The notes under the pieces were generated by a model, which was not told where the DNA came from, did no database searches, and saw only the letters and a list, made by a program, of their open reading frames with translations. A DNA stretch of 28,113 bases from Streptomyces sp. MUM 178J. GTDB lineage: Bacteria > Actinomycetota > Actinomycetes > Streptomycetales > Streptomycetaceae. Both the position numbers and the translations under genes were made by a program. The stretch spans positions 1-28,113 of the forward strand of contig NZ_JADWYQ010000060.1 in assembly GCF_022414575.1 (NCBI RefSeq), in the 5' to 3' direction. This document shows, in pieces, positions 20,401 through 28,113 of this stretch. Numbering within the stretch: position 1 is the first letter of the stretch; the number at the start of each line of letters is the position of its first letter.

Positions 20401-23076
20401 CTACGCCAGCCGCGCCAGCAGGACGATCAGCCCCACGCCGGCCGCGATGACGCACACCATGGTGGCCACGATCCACCGGCCGTCCTGGGAACCTGCCCGG
20501 CCGGAGGCGGGCCGAACGGTGCGGGTGCCGCCGCCTCCCCCGCCGCTCGACCGCGCGGCCGGGGAGGCGGCCGGGCGCGGCGGCCGTCCGTACGCCGTCG
20601 TCACCAGGGTCCGCCACACCGCGGCGTCCAGCAGTGGGTCGTCGTCCCGCGTGCCCTCCACGATCTGCCAGAACGCGGCGCGGCCCGCGCGGTCCGACCG
20701 GCTCAGCCGCGGCAGCAGCTCGGCCAGTCCGTCGGCCACCTGGGGCTCGCCGCCCAGCGGGCGCACCGCCCAGCGGTACAGGGAAGCGGCGTTGGCGGCC
20801 CGCAGATCGTCGCCGGGGCGGCCGGGACGGTCGTCCGTCACCAGCAGGCCCAGATCGAGGACGGCGAGGCACAGCTCGCGCCGCATCTTGTGCGGCCAGC
20901 TCGGCCATCTGCGCGCGATCTCGGCCAGCAGCCGGGTCGTCGCCTCGTGGGGAAGGTGCTCGCGCAACGCGTCGACCAGCGCCTCGTCCGCGGCGGAGGC
21001 CGGGGCGGAGGGGTTCTGCGGCTGGGCGTCGAGGCCGCCCAGCAGGGTCTGCAGATCCCCGCGGGGCCGCCGGCCGAGCCTGGGGAGGCGTCGGGGCGGC
21101 CGGGCCGGCGCCCGCCACTCCGGGAGGACGACCGGGACCTCACCCTGCGGCGTCCGCCAGGCGGGGGATCGCTCCGGCGCGGCCGCGGGCTGCGTCACCG
21201 GTTCCGGCGCGCCGTCCGGCGGGGGCGGGAACGCCGACGCGGTACGGGCCTCCGCCCGGGAGGGCGCCTCACCCTGCGGCCCGTGCACCGCGGGCGCGGC
21301 CGGGCTCCCGGACGCCCCCCGGAGGACCGCGCCCCCGGTGTCATCGGCGTACCGGCCACCGGACGACGGCACGGACGAACGCCCCGCCGGACCTCCCCAC
21401 GCTCCGTCCCGGTACGCGCCGTCCTGCCCCGGGCCTGCGGCGTCGCCGTACGGGTCATGAGGGCCGTGAAGGCCCTCCGCCCGCGGGCCCGGCCCACCGG
21501 CCCGATCACCGAACGGCACCTGCCCCGAAGCGAACTCCGGCCCCCCGGCCCGGTCCGGCACCCCGGGCGACGCAGCGCCGGCCCCCTCGCCGTACGGGTC
21601 GTGCCGACCCTCACCCCGCGGGCCCGGACCACTCGCCCGACCACCGAACGAGTCCCGCCCGGAGACACCCTCCCAGCCCTCGCCCCGGCCTGCCGGCTCC
21701 GACGGCGCGGCCACACCCGGCTCCTGGCCGTACGCATCGCGCGGGCCACCCGCCCGCGGGCCCAGATCACCCGCCCGATCGACCGACACCGGGCCGAAAC
21801 CGGCTTCCCGGCCCCCGTGCGGGCCGGGCGGGGCTCCGAGGTGGGGGACGTCGCCCGGGTCCGGGGCGGCGGACGTGTGGTCCCGTGACGCGTCCGCGTA
21901 GGGGACGCCTGCGGTTGCGCGGTCTCCCGGCGCGCCGGGGTACGGCTCGGGGGCCGCGCCGGGCGGCGTGCTGCCCGGCGGGATGCCGCGGAGGGCGTCG
22001 GCCGCGCGGGGGTCCGGCCCCCGGCCGCCCGGTGCCGGGCCCACGGGCTGTGCGCCCTCCTCGAACGGCGGGGCTTCGGACGGCGCGCGGCGAGGGTCGC
22101 CGTCGGCGCTACGCTCCCGGCCGGGGGCAGCGGCGCGCGGCTCGGGATCGCGGCGGCCGCTCATGCCCGACGCGCGGTCGAGTTCCGACAGCGCCCATGA
22201 CGCGATGTCCAGCACACCCCCCGACGCGCCGCCGCCCAGCTGTTCGCGGGCGGCGCACAGCGCCTCGCCGACGGCCAGTTCACCGTCGGCACCCCGCGCC
22301 GCACCGTTCAGATGGTGCCGGACGAGCCCCTCGGCCACCTCGTGCGCGCGGTCCCTGACATGGTCCAGCGGATCGACCCGCAGCCGTACGGAGTCCTGGG
22401 CCGCGCCGGCCGGCCAGCGGCGGACGAAGACGAAACGCAGGTCGGTCGATTCCGCGGTGTCGTGCGTGGCGAAGGTCCAGCCGTTGCTGCGGAGCGCGCC
22501 GAAGATCCCGTACATGCCCCACAGCACCCGGCAGGCGCTGTCGCCGCCCCGGCCGTCGAGGAGGGTGAGCCGATGGCGCGGATGGCGCAGCGACTGGGCG
22601 ACGACGCCGGTGAGTTCCTCCTGGGTCTCGGCGAGACCGCGCGCCAGGCGCCGGGTTCCGGCTTCGGCCGACCGCAGCAGATCGCCCGCCCGCACCCGGT
22701 CCAGGCGGCCGCGGACGCCTCCCGGGTCGAGGTCGCCGCCGTGCCAGCTCCAGCGGTGCAGCCCCAGGCAGTCGCCGGCGTCGAGCACCCGGGAGGAGCC
22801 GAGCAGCGCATGGCAGACGGCGTTCGTCCGGCCGAGTTCGTCACGCCACGGCCGGCGGTGCACCAGCAGCGCCCGGTCGTCGTGTTCGATCCGGATGAGC
22901 GCGGGCAGGGTCTCCTCGCCCGTCGCCCGCAGCATCGCCGCCACACGGCGGAAGACCCCGTTCGCCTGGCCTGGTTCGCAGGAGAAGGCAACCGGGCCGA
23001 ACCCCGTGTTGCTGGAGGCGTTGTCGGAGTCCCAGCGGAAGACGATCTGGTCGACTTCCTCGTCGAGCCGGTGCAT
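20401..23076 (-). CDS. Tail-anchored GTPase-associated-like protein
   Basis: About 891 residues. The N-terminal 320 residues are globular ([53 protein letters not shown]) and resemble the N-terminal domains of GTPase-associated proteins (GAP1-like) next to conflict-system GTPases. Residues about 320-650 are disordered, Gly/Pro-rich, with repeats around GPGPR-EG-HDPYG. A helical domain follows (660-830: [27 protein letters not shown]). The last 25 residues are one membrane helix ([21 protein letters not shown]), so it is tail-anchored. The start is ATG 23076 overlapping the GTPase-fusion stop (TGATG), with GTG 23079 as the alternative. Family assignment is by eye; role unknown. Confidence 0.75.
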   Translation of the reverse strand: MHRLDEEVDQIVFRWDSDNASSNTGFGPVAFSCEPGQANGVFRRVAAMLRATGEETLPALIRIEHDDRALLVHRRPWRDELGRTNAVCHALLGSSRVLDAGDCLGLHRWSWHGGDLDPGGVRGRLDRVRAGDLLRSAEAGTRRLARGLAETQEELTGVVAQSLRHPRHRLTLLDGRGGDSACRVLWGMYGIFGALRSNGWTFATHDTAESTDLRFVFVRRWPAGAAQDSVRLRVDPLDHVRDRAHEVAEGLVRHHLNGAARGADGELAVGEALCAAREQLGGGASGGVLDIASWALSELDRASGMSGRRDPEPRAAAPGRERSADGDPRRAPSEAPPFEEGAQPVGPAPGGRGPDPRAADALRGIPPGSTPPGAAPEPYPGAPGDRATAGVPYADASRDHTSAAPDPGDVPHLGAPPGPHGGREAGFGPVSVDRAGDLGPRAGGPRDAYGQEPGVAAPSEPAGRGEGWEGVSGRDSFGGRASGPGPRGEGRHDPYGEGAGAASPGVPDRAGGPEFASGQVPFGDRAGGPGPRAEGLHGPHDPYGDAAGPGQDGAYRDGAWGGPAGRSSVPSSGGRYADDTGGAVLRGASGSPAAPAVHGPQGEAPSRAEARTASAFPPPPDGAPEPVTQPAAAPERSPAWRTPQGEVPVVLPEWRAPARPPRRLPRLGRRPRGDLQTLLGGLDAQPQNPSAPASAADEALVDALREHLPHEATTRLLAEIARRWPSWPHKMRRELCLAVLDLGLLVTDDRPGRPGDDLRAANAASLYRWAVRPLGGEPQVADGLAELLPRLSRSDRAGRAAFWQIVEGTRDDDPLLDAAVWRTLVTTAYGRPPRPAASPAARSSGGGGGGTRTVRPASGRAGSQDGRWIVATMVCVIAAGVGLIVLLARLA

Positions 23077-25199
23077 CACAGGCCTGCCTCTCCCGGGTCC
23101 GCCCCCGGCAGGATCCCGGCCATCGCGAAGATCGACAGTAGGGGCGCCAGCACCCGGCGGGGCCTGACGCCGTGGGGGAACACATCCCCTTTCGCCTCGC
23201 CGCCGGTCGCCGCCACGAAGTGCAGGGCGCAGCGCGCGCAGTCGTCGAACGGCTTCAGCCAGGCGGTGGTGGCGTGCTGGGCGATCAGCGCATAGGCGTC
23301 CCGGCTCTCCTCCCGCACCGCTTCGGCGTCGAAGCGCGGCGGGAGCGCCCGGCCCAGCCAGCGGTCCACGGTCGGGTCAAAACGGAGCAGGTCGCTCTTG
23401 TTGACGGCGACCGCGGCCGGGGCGTCGACGTAACGGCCGTTTCTCGGCATGCGGTTGAGGACGGTGGTGAACGCCTCGTCGCCCAGGTCCCGCCGGCGCA
23501 GCCGGTTCCGCTCACGCGCCGGGTCGAGGGACGGCAGCCGCAGGGCCCGCAGCGGGTCCAGTACGAAGATGAACGCCCCCACGCCCATCAGAAAGCCGGT
23601 GACCTCGCCCTCTTCCGCCAGGTCCTCGCCGGCGAGGTCGAAGAAGACGACCGGGCGGGTCTGGCCGCCGCCGGAGACCAGCAGGCCGTCGGCGAAGCGG
23701 GCGAAGGACTGCTGGCCGGTGGGGGCGAGCTGCTTGCCCTGGTGCAGGTTCTGCACCCGCTCGCGCAGGAAGGTGCGGTGCGAGACCGGGTTGAGGGGCA
23801 GGCACTTGAGACCGTAGGGCTCCAGGCCGCCCTGCTCGATCTCGCCGAGCATGGTGGCGAGCAGATGCGTCTTGCCGACGCCGGAGCTGCCCACCAGGGC
23901 GATGGACAGCGGCTCGCCATTGGTCAGGTACGGCACGGGCAGCTCGTGGGGGCGCGCCGGGTCGGCGTGCGGGCAGCGGTGGTAGGCCTTGCGCAGCGCG
24001 TCCTGCCGGATGGCGGGCCGGTGTTCGGCGCTCAGGTCGAGCGGAATGCGCTCCCCTTCCGGCGAGAGGGTGATCAGCATGCTCTCGTCGTAGGCGACGG
24101 GCAGCAGGCAGTGCGGGCACATGGGGTCGCGGACGGGCGGCGGGGGTTCGGCGGGCACGTCGTACAGGGCGCCGTTCTGCGGCGGCGCGACGGCCTCCCA
24201 CAGCGACCGCAGCGAGCGGCGCAGGGAGGAGACCTGCGGCGGTGGCGGCTCGTGCTCCACGGGCTCGTCGTGGGTGGCGAGTCCCAGGTCCCGCCGTTTG
24301 CGGGCCAGTTGTACGTCGAAATCGCCGCGCGCCGGGCCCAGCGGGTCGCCGGCGGCGGGCGCGGCGGCCAGCGGGTCGGGGGCGTTGAGCAGCCGCAGCA
24401 GCTCGGCCGGCGCGGGCCGTGCGGCGGCCCGCGGAGCGAAGACGCCGCCCTGGTCGAGCGCGGCGAGCCGCCGGTAGGCGGACAGGTCCTGCGGGGGTCC
24501 CGCGCCCTGGTCGGCCCGCCCGGAGAGCAGGAAGTACATCACCTGGGCCACCGCCCACAGATCGTCCCTGGCATCCGCGGTCCCGGCGCCTTCGCGCTGC
24601 TCGGGCGAGGCCCACGGCGCCTGCCCGAAGGGGGAGCGGGGCTCGCCGCCGCGCAGCGCGCCGTACGGTTCGGCGAGCCGTACATGCCTGCCGTCCCAGC
24701 GGACGGCGTCGGGTGCGATGCCGCGGTGGACCAGGCCGGCGTGCTCCAGCAGCCGCACGGCCAGGACGAGCTGGGCGAGGACGCGGTGCTGTTCGTCCAC
24801 GGTCAGGGCGCCGCGGCGGGCGCGGAGGGGCTCGCCGCCGTGCGCGCGGTAGAGGACGAAGGGCTCCGGCGCGTCGAGGTCGAATCCGACGAGCCGGGTG
24901 AACACCTCCCCGTACGGCTCGGAGCCGTACCGCCGCTCCAGGGTGACGGCCGCGCTCACCTCGCGCTCCAGCGCGGTGTAGGCGTGCGGGTCGTCCTGCG
25001 CGAAGCGGGGCAGCCGGTGCTGCTGCACCGTCCAGCCGGTGCCGAGCGTGACCGTGCGGCCCAGCAGATGGGGGCGGCCCGGGAGCCGCCGGTCCGCTCC
25101 GAAGCCCGCCGAGAAGCGGACCGTGGCCTCCTTGTGGGTGAGGAACTCCAGCTCCTCGACATGAGCGTCGGCGTGGCCGCCGTCCGTCCGTCCGGTCAT
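23076..25199 (-). CDS. Pseudokinase-zinc ribbon-GTPase fusion
   Basis: A 707-residue soluble protein. Residues 30-275 have a protein-kinase-like fold (LAQLVLAVRLLEHAGLVHRG, APWASPEQREG, RDDLWAVAQVMYFLLSGR), but HRD is HRG (158-160), DFG is AEP (176-178) and no beta3 lysine is evident, so it is probably a pseudokinase. A zinc-binding motif follows: CPHC (361-364) with HRCPH (407-411). Residues 430-700 are a GTPase with GSSGVGKT (437-444), DLAGEDL (521-527) and NKSD (600-603). The combination suggests a scaffold or sensor coupled to a switch. Its ATG overlaps the membrane protein stop (ATGA) and its stop overlaps the next gene, so all are co-translated. GTPase substrate or trigger is unknown. 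Confidence 0.82.
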   Translation of the reverse strand: MTGRTDGGHADAHVEELEFLTHKEATVRFSAGFGADRRLPGRPHLLGRTVTLGTGWTVQQHRLPRFAQDDPHAYTALEREVSAAVTLERRYGSEPYGEVFTRLVGFDLDAPEPFVLYRAHGGEPLRARRGALTVDEQHRVLAQLVLAVRLLEHAGLVHRGIAPDAVRWDGRHVRLAEPYGALRGGEPRSPFGQAPWASPEQREGAGTADARDDLWAVAQVMYFLLSGRADQGAGPPQDLSAYRRLAALDQGGVFAPRAAARPAPAELLRLLNAPDPLAAAPAAGDPLGPARGDFDVQLARKRRDLGLATHDEPVEHEPPPPQVSSLRRSLRSLWEAVAPPQNGALYDVPAEPPPPVRDPMCPHCLLPVAYDESMLITLSPEGERIPLDLSAEHRPAIRQDALRKAYHRCPHADPARPHELPVPYLTNGEPLSIALVGSSGVGKTHLLATMLGEIEQGGLEPYGLKCLPLNPVSHRTFLRERVQNLHQGKQLAPTGQQSFARFADGLLVSGGGQTRPVVFFDLAGEDLAEEGEVTGFLMGVGAFIFVLDPLRALRLPSLDPARERNRLRRRDLGDEAFTTVLNRMPRNGRYVDAPAAVAVNKSDLLRFDPTVDRWLGRALPPRFDAEAVREESRDAYALIAQHATTAWLKPFDDCARCALHFVAATGGEAKGDVFPHGVRPRRVLAPLLSIFAMAGILPGADPGEAGL

Positions 25200-27784
25200 G
25201 GCGCGCTGCCTTCCTCTCCCCTGACCGTGCGGACGGTCTCCGTGCGCAGCGGCACAAGTCGCAGCAGCCCGGCGTGGCGGCCGGCCGCCGTCCACACCAC
25301 GTCCTCGGGTGCGGTGCGCCAGTGGTCGGGCGTCTCGTCGTGGTCCGCGCCGCGGCGCATGGCCTCGGGCACGAATCGCACCTGGCGGACCGCCGCCGGG
25401 TCCTTGGACAGCATGCGGCGGTGCTCCGCGCCGCACAGCGGCATGGCCTGCTCGGCGACGCCGTCCGCGCCGAGCAGCCAGGTCAGCCGGTCGGCCGGGA
25501 CGCCGAGCAGTTCCGGCGCTCCGGGGCGCTGTTCCGGGCGGTGCGCGAAGGGCGGCGGCGAGGCGGCCCCGTCGCGCAGCAGCCTGCCGTGCACCTCGTC
25601 GAGTGCCTCGGCCATCGGCCCTTCGAGCCGTATGCGGGCCGCGCCGGCCGGGTCCTGTTCGACGGCGGCCCAGCAGGGCGTGACGATGCGGACGACCGCG
25701 TCCATCAGATCGGCGACGAGGGTGTCGACCAGCAGCGGACCGCCGTCGCCCAGCTCCCTTTCCAGCCATGCGGGATGGGCCGTCGGCTCCCGGTGGCCGT
25801 CGGCGTGCCGCTGCGGTGCGGGCGCGCGGCGGTCATGGAGGCTTTCGAAGCCGAGGTGCGCCGTCTGCCCGGTCTGCCCGGCCGGTTCGGCGTGCGGGGC
25901 CGTTTCGGCGTGCCTGGGGCGTTCGGCGGGTTCGCGGGGCGGTTCACCGGGCGGCGCGCTCAGCGCGTCGAGCCAGCCGTCGTCTGCCGGGCTGTCGCCC
26001 CAGGTGTCCCAGCCCCAGGCGTCCGACGCGGACTTGGCCGCCCCGGACGCGGCGGCCGGCATGCCGCCGCGCCCCCGTGTCCCGGGCGGCGGGCCGTCCG
26101 GGGCGTGCCGCTCCGCCGCGTCGGCGAGGCCTCGCAGCAGCAGGGACACCGTCCGCGCCCCGTCCGAGCAGTGGTAGCGGGCGTCCGCCAGCAGCCAGTC
26201 GTGCACGGCGGTCTCGATCAGCAGTTGGTCGACCTCCGCGACGATCTGCTCGGAGTGCTCCGGCTCCATCGCCTGCCACCAGGCGTCCACGGCCGCGGTC
26301 CAGGAGCGCAGCGCCAGCGCTGCCGTGAGCAGCAGCGAGAGGGCCAGGGCGGCCGCGGCCGCCCACAGGGGCGGCGCGGCCAGCTGTCCGGTCAGCGCTC
26401 CGCCGAGCCCGCCGGCGAGTCCGCCGAGCAGCCGGGGCGCGCTCCCGGTGGAACCACCCCCGTCGAGCCTGCCGTCGGGCGACCGGTTGGGCCTGCGGCG
26501 CAGCATGAGGGCGGCAAGTCCGGCGCCGCACACCGCGCCGAGCGGCCCCAGCAGCCAGCCGAGGCCGGGCCACAGCCCGGCGAGGAACGCCAGTGTGAAC
26601 GCGACCGCGGCGGCGACGCGCCGGGAGCCGCCCGCGGTGAAGGGCTCCGGCCGGGTCAGATGGAGCAGATAGTCCCGGTCGCAGATCTCGTCGAGCCGGG
26701 CCAGCCGGGCCGCGCTGCCGGCCGGGGCGGAGCGGCCGGAGAGCGCCGCGAGCCGGGCGGCGACCGCGCGCAGCGGCAGTCGGCGGGCCAGCAGGTTCTC
26801 GGTGAAGCCGCGCAGTCCCGGACCCACGCTGCCGCGGGACACCTCGGGGATCTCGGGGAGGGCGACGCCCCGCTCGGCCAGCCTGCCGCGCTGCTCGGCG
26901 GTCAGCCGTACGCCGCCGCCGTCGGCGAGCGCCCCCGCGATGACCTCCTGGTACCCGGCGAGCGCCGTGGAAAGGCGTTCGAGGCGGCCGGGCAGATCGG
27001 CTTCGCCGGCGCGGGTGGCGAACAGTCCGGTCCAGCGCCGTATCCGCTCGTGGCCGTCGGCGGCTGAGCGCAGCGCGGCCCCGCACTCCCGGTGGAGCGC
27101 TTCGGCGCGGCCGCCGGGCTGCAGCCAGGCCCGGCCTTCGAGGCTGCGTGGCACGGAGTCGCCGAGGAGGAGGGCGAGTTCGGCGGGCACGGAGTCGCCC
27201 AGCGGCGGCGCGGGGCCGTCCTGGCCGATGAGGCTGTCCAGCGCCTGCCGCCACGACCGGGTCCTGGCGTCGTCCGTCAGGTCGTGTTCGAGGACCCGGA
27301 CGGCCGGCACGGCGACGCCGTGGACGACCTCGCCGACGCCGTGGAGCACCGAGTCGAACACCATCGGGTCCGCAAGGAGTTCCGCCAGGGGGCGCAGGGC
27401 CTCTTCGAGACCGGCGCGGCGTCTGCCGGCCGCCGCCGGACCAGCGGCGCCGCCGGAGGCGTCGAGGAGCCAGAGCACCCCGGCGGCGGGCGGGCGCAGG
27501 GTGAGCGGCCTGCGCAGCGTCCGCTCGTCCCCGGCGCCCACGGCCAGGCAGATCAGGGTCGCCGGGCCGTAGGAGTAGAGCTGTTCGTACAGGAGTTGGT
27601 GGGAGACGAGGGCGGAGGCGTCGTCGATGACGAGGAAACGCCGCTCGCCGCCGTGGTACGGGGTTTCCAGGGCCTCGGCGACGACGCTGTGCAGGGCGTC
27701 CTTCCCCGCGTACGGCTGGGCGGAGGCCCGCAGGTCGATGCAGACGGCGTGGGACGGGGCCTGGCGCCGGTGCTGTGGTGTCAC
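25196..27784 (-). CDS. Large membrane protein of the GTPase operon
   Basis: About 862 residues, unrecognised as a named family. The N-terminal 110 residues contain alternating strand/helix patterns (AVCIDLRASAQPYAGKDALH, RRFLVIDDASALVSHQLLY, ATLICLAVG) that may be a degenerate nucleotidyl-cyclase-like fold; this is a weak guess. About 110-380 is largely helical. Residues 389-427 and 452-492 each hold two membrane helices, so the rest flanks the membrane. The C-terminal half includes an acidic Pro/His-rich linker and a second soluble domain (LVDTLVADLMDAVVRIVTPCW). GTG 27784 is preceded by GAGG and a stop of the upstream ORF just 8 bases away. ATGA overlap with the fusion gene shows co-expression. 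Confidence 0.7.
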   Translation of the reverse strand: MTPQHRRQAPSHAVCIDLRASAQPYAGKDALHSVVAEALETPYHGGERRFLVIDDASALVSHQLLYEQLYSYGPATLICLAVGAGDERTLRRPLTLRPPAAGVLWLLDASGGAAGPAAAGRRRAGLEEALRPLAELLADPMVFDSVLHGVGEVVHGVAVPAVRVLEHDLTDDARTRSWRQALDSLIGQDGPAPPLGDSVPAELALLLGDSVPRSLEGRAWLQPGGRAEALHRECGAALRSAADGHERIRRWTGLFATRAGEADLPGRLERLSTALAGYQEVIAGALADGGGVRLTAEQRGRLAERGVALPEIPEVSRGSVGPGLRGFTENLLARRLPLRAVAARLAALSGRSAPAGSAARLARLDEICDRDYLLHLTRPEPFTAGGSRRVAAAVAFTLAFLAGLWPGLGWLLGPLGAVCGAGLAALMLRRRPNRSPDGRLDGGGSTGSAPRLLGGLAGGLGGALTGQLAAPPLWAAAAALALSLLLTAALALRSWTAAVDAWWQAMEPEHSEQIVAEVDQLLIETAVHDWLLADARYHCSDGARTVSLLLRGLADAAERHAPDGPPPGTRGRGGMPAAASGAAKSASDAWGWDTWGDSPADDGWLDALSAPPGEPPREPAERPRHAETAPHAEPAGQTGQTAHLGFESLHDRRAPAPQRHADGHREPTAHPAWLERELGDGGPLLVDTLVADLMDAVVRIVTPCWAAVEQDPAGAARIRLEGPMAEALDEVHGRLLRDGAASPPPFAHRPEQRPGAPELLGVPADRLTWLLGADGVAEQAMPLCGAEHRRMLSKDPAAVRQVRFVPEAMRRGADHDETPDHWRTAPEDVVWTAAGRHAGLLRLVPLRTETVRTVRGEEGSAP

Positions 27785-27792
27785 GGTCCGCC

Positions 27793-28113
27793 TCACTCCC
27801 CCGCGTCGTCCAGGTCCCACGGGTACCTGGACGCATCCGGGCGCTCGGCGCCCTCGCGTCGGCGGGCCCGGTCCTGTGCGGGCGGCTCGGGCTCCTCGAC
27901 GCCCTCGTCCCATGTGGCGGCGGGCCATCCGGGGCCGTCGTCGACGGACGTACGCCGCTCGTGGCCGTCTTCCGGGGCACTGAGCCACTCGGGCCCGTCC
28001 GGCGGGGGCTCGTGCCGCTCCGGGCGGTGCCGGGGCTCGTGGCCGGGGTCGCCCGCGGGTTCGTGCTCCGGCGGCCGGCGGCGGGCCGCCGGGCGGCCGC
28101 CGTTGGCGTGCGC
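27793..28113 (-). CDS. C-terminal fragment of an upstream gene
   Basis: The last 106 codons of a minus-strand gene that runs off the right edge. The visible tail is charged and Pro-rich (EHEPAGDPGHEPRHRPERHE, DGPEWLSAPEDG, ASRYPWDLDDAGE) and probably disordered. Third codon positions are strongly GC-biased and the TGA is 8 bp before the membrane protein GTG, so it belongs to the same operon. No domain can be assigned without the missing part. Confidence 0.6.
   Translation of the reverse strand, partial: AHANGGRPAARRRPPEHEPAGDPGHEPRHRPERHEPPPDGPEWLSAPEDGHERRTSVDDGPGWPAATWDEGVEEPEPPAQDRARRREGAERPDASRYPWDLDDAGE

Noticed and set aside
23172..26177. A 1001-codon plus-strand open frame
   Set aside because: It is opposite the GTPase fusion and the membrane protein, which have clear motifs; this frame has none.
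1..28113. tRNA or rRNA genes and an intact transposase
   Set aside because: No cloverleaf, CCA end, rRNA core or transposase-like ORF was seen on either strand by eye; a tool search could find weak cases.

Overview
The window looks like chromosomal DNA from Streptomyces or a close actinomycete relative. It is very GC-rich with strong G/C third-position bias, uses GTG starts often, couples genes by ATGA/GTGA/TGATG overlaps, and carries SpoIIE-type phosphatases with a matching HATPase anti-sigma-like protein. No rRNA, tRNA, CRISPR array or intact transposase was seen.

Layout, left to right. (1) 1-3310: a MASE1 membrane protein, a GAF-SpoIIE phosphatase and a small unknown ORF coupled to it, all on the minus strand. 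(2) 3393-5736: a divergent, probably TetR-controlled unit. A CxxC flavoprotein of the thioredoxin-reductase/dithiol-oxidase type faces a SAM methyltransferase plus TetR regulator, with two operator-like palindromes between them. (3) 5786-8823: a DHA2-type drug exporter followed by a PAS/GAF-SpoIIE phosphatase. (4) 8962-16917: an aromatic acyl-CoA catabolic island best read as aerobic 2-aminobenzoate (anthranilate) degradation: Rid-family protein, acyl-CoA dehydrogenase, CoA ligase, PaaX-type regulator, fused flavin monooxygenase/old-yellow-enzyme reductase and an enoyl-CoA hydratase. Two promoters in this island share the core TGACTGYCGTCA and the same -35/-10 geometry, which points to one regulator, probably PaaX. 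(5) 17102-20207: a HATPase (RsbW-like) protein, then arginine deiminase and ornithine carbamoyltransferase. (6) 20401-28113: a tightly coupled minus-strand operon with a C-terminal fragment at the right edge, a large four-helix membrane protein, a pseudokinase/zinc-ribbon/GTPase fusion and a tail-anchored GTPase-associated-like protein.

The last operon is the best candidate for a little-described system. Its three complete genes overlap at stop/start codons, the kinase-like domain has lost its catalytic residues while the GTPase keeps G1, G3 and G4, and two of the products are membrane-anchored. This resembles the GTPase-centred NTP-dependent conflict/signalling systems known from multicellular actinobacteria, but family membership is inferred by eye.

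Two inverted copies of a MITE-like element (13391-13535, truncated; 17667-17867, complete) bracket the monooxygenase/hydratase/HATPase segment. Each starts with CTAG, and that CTAG supplies the TAG stop codon of the neighbouring gene (the PaaX gene and the OTC gene). A second GC-rich intergenic-type repeat appears to have been absorbed in frame as the N-terminus of the monooxygenase.
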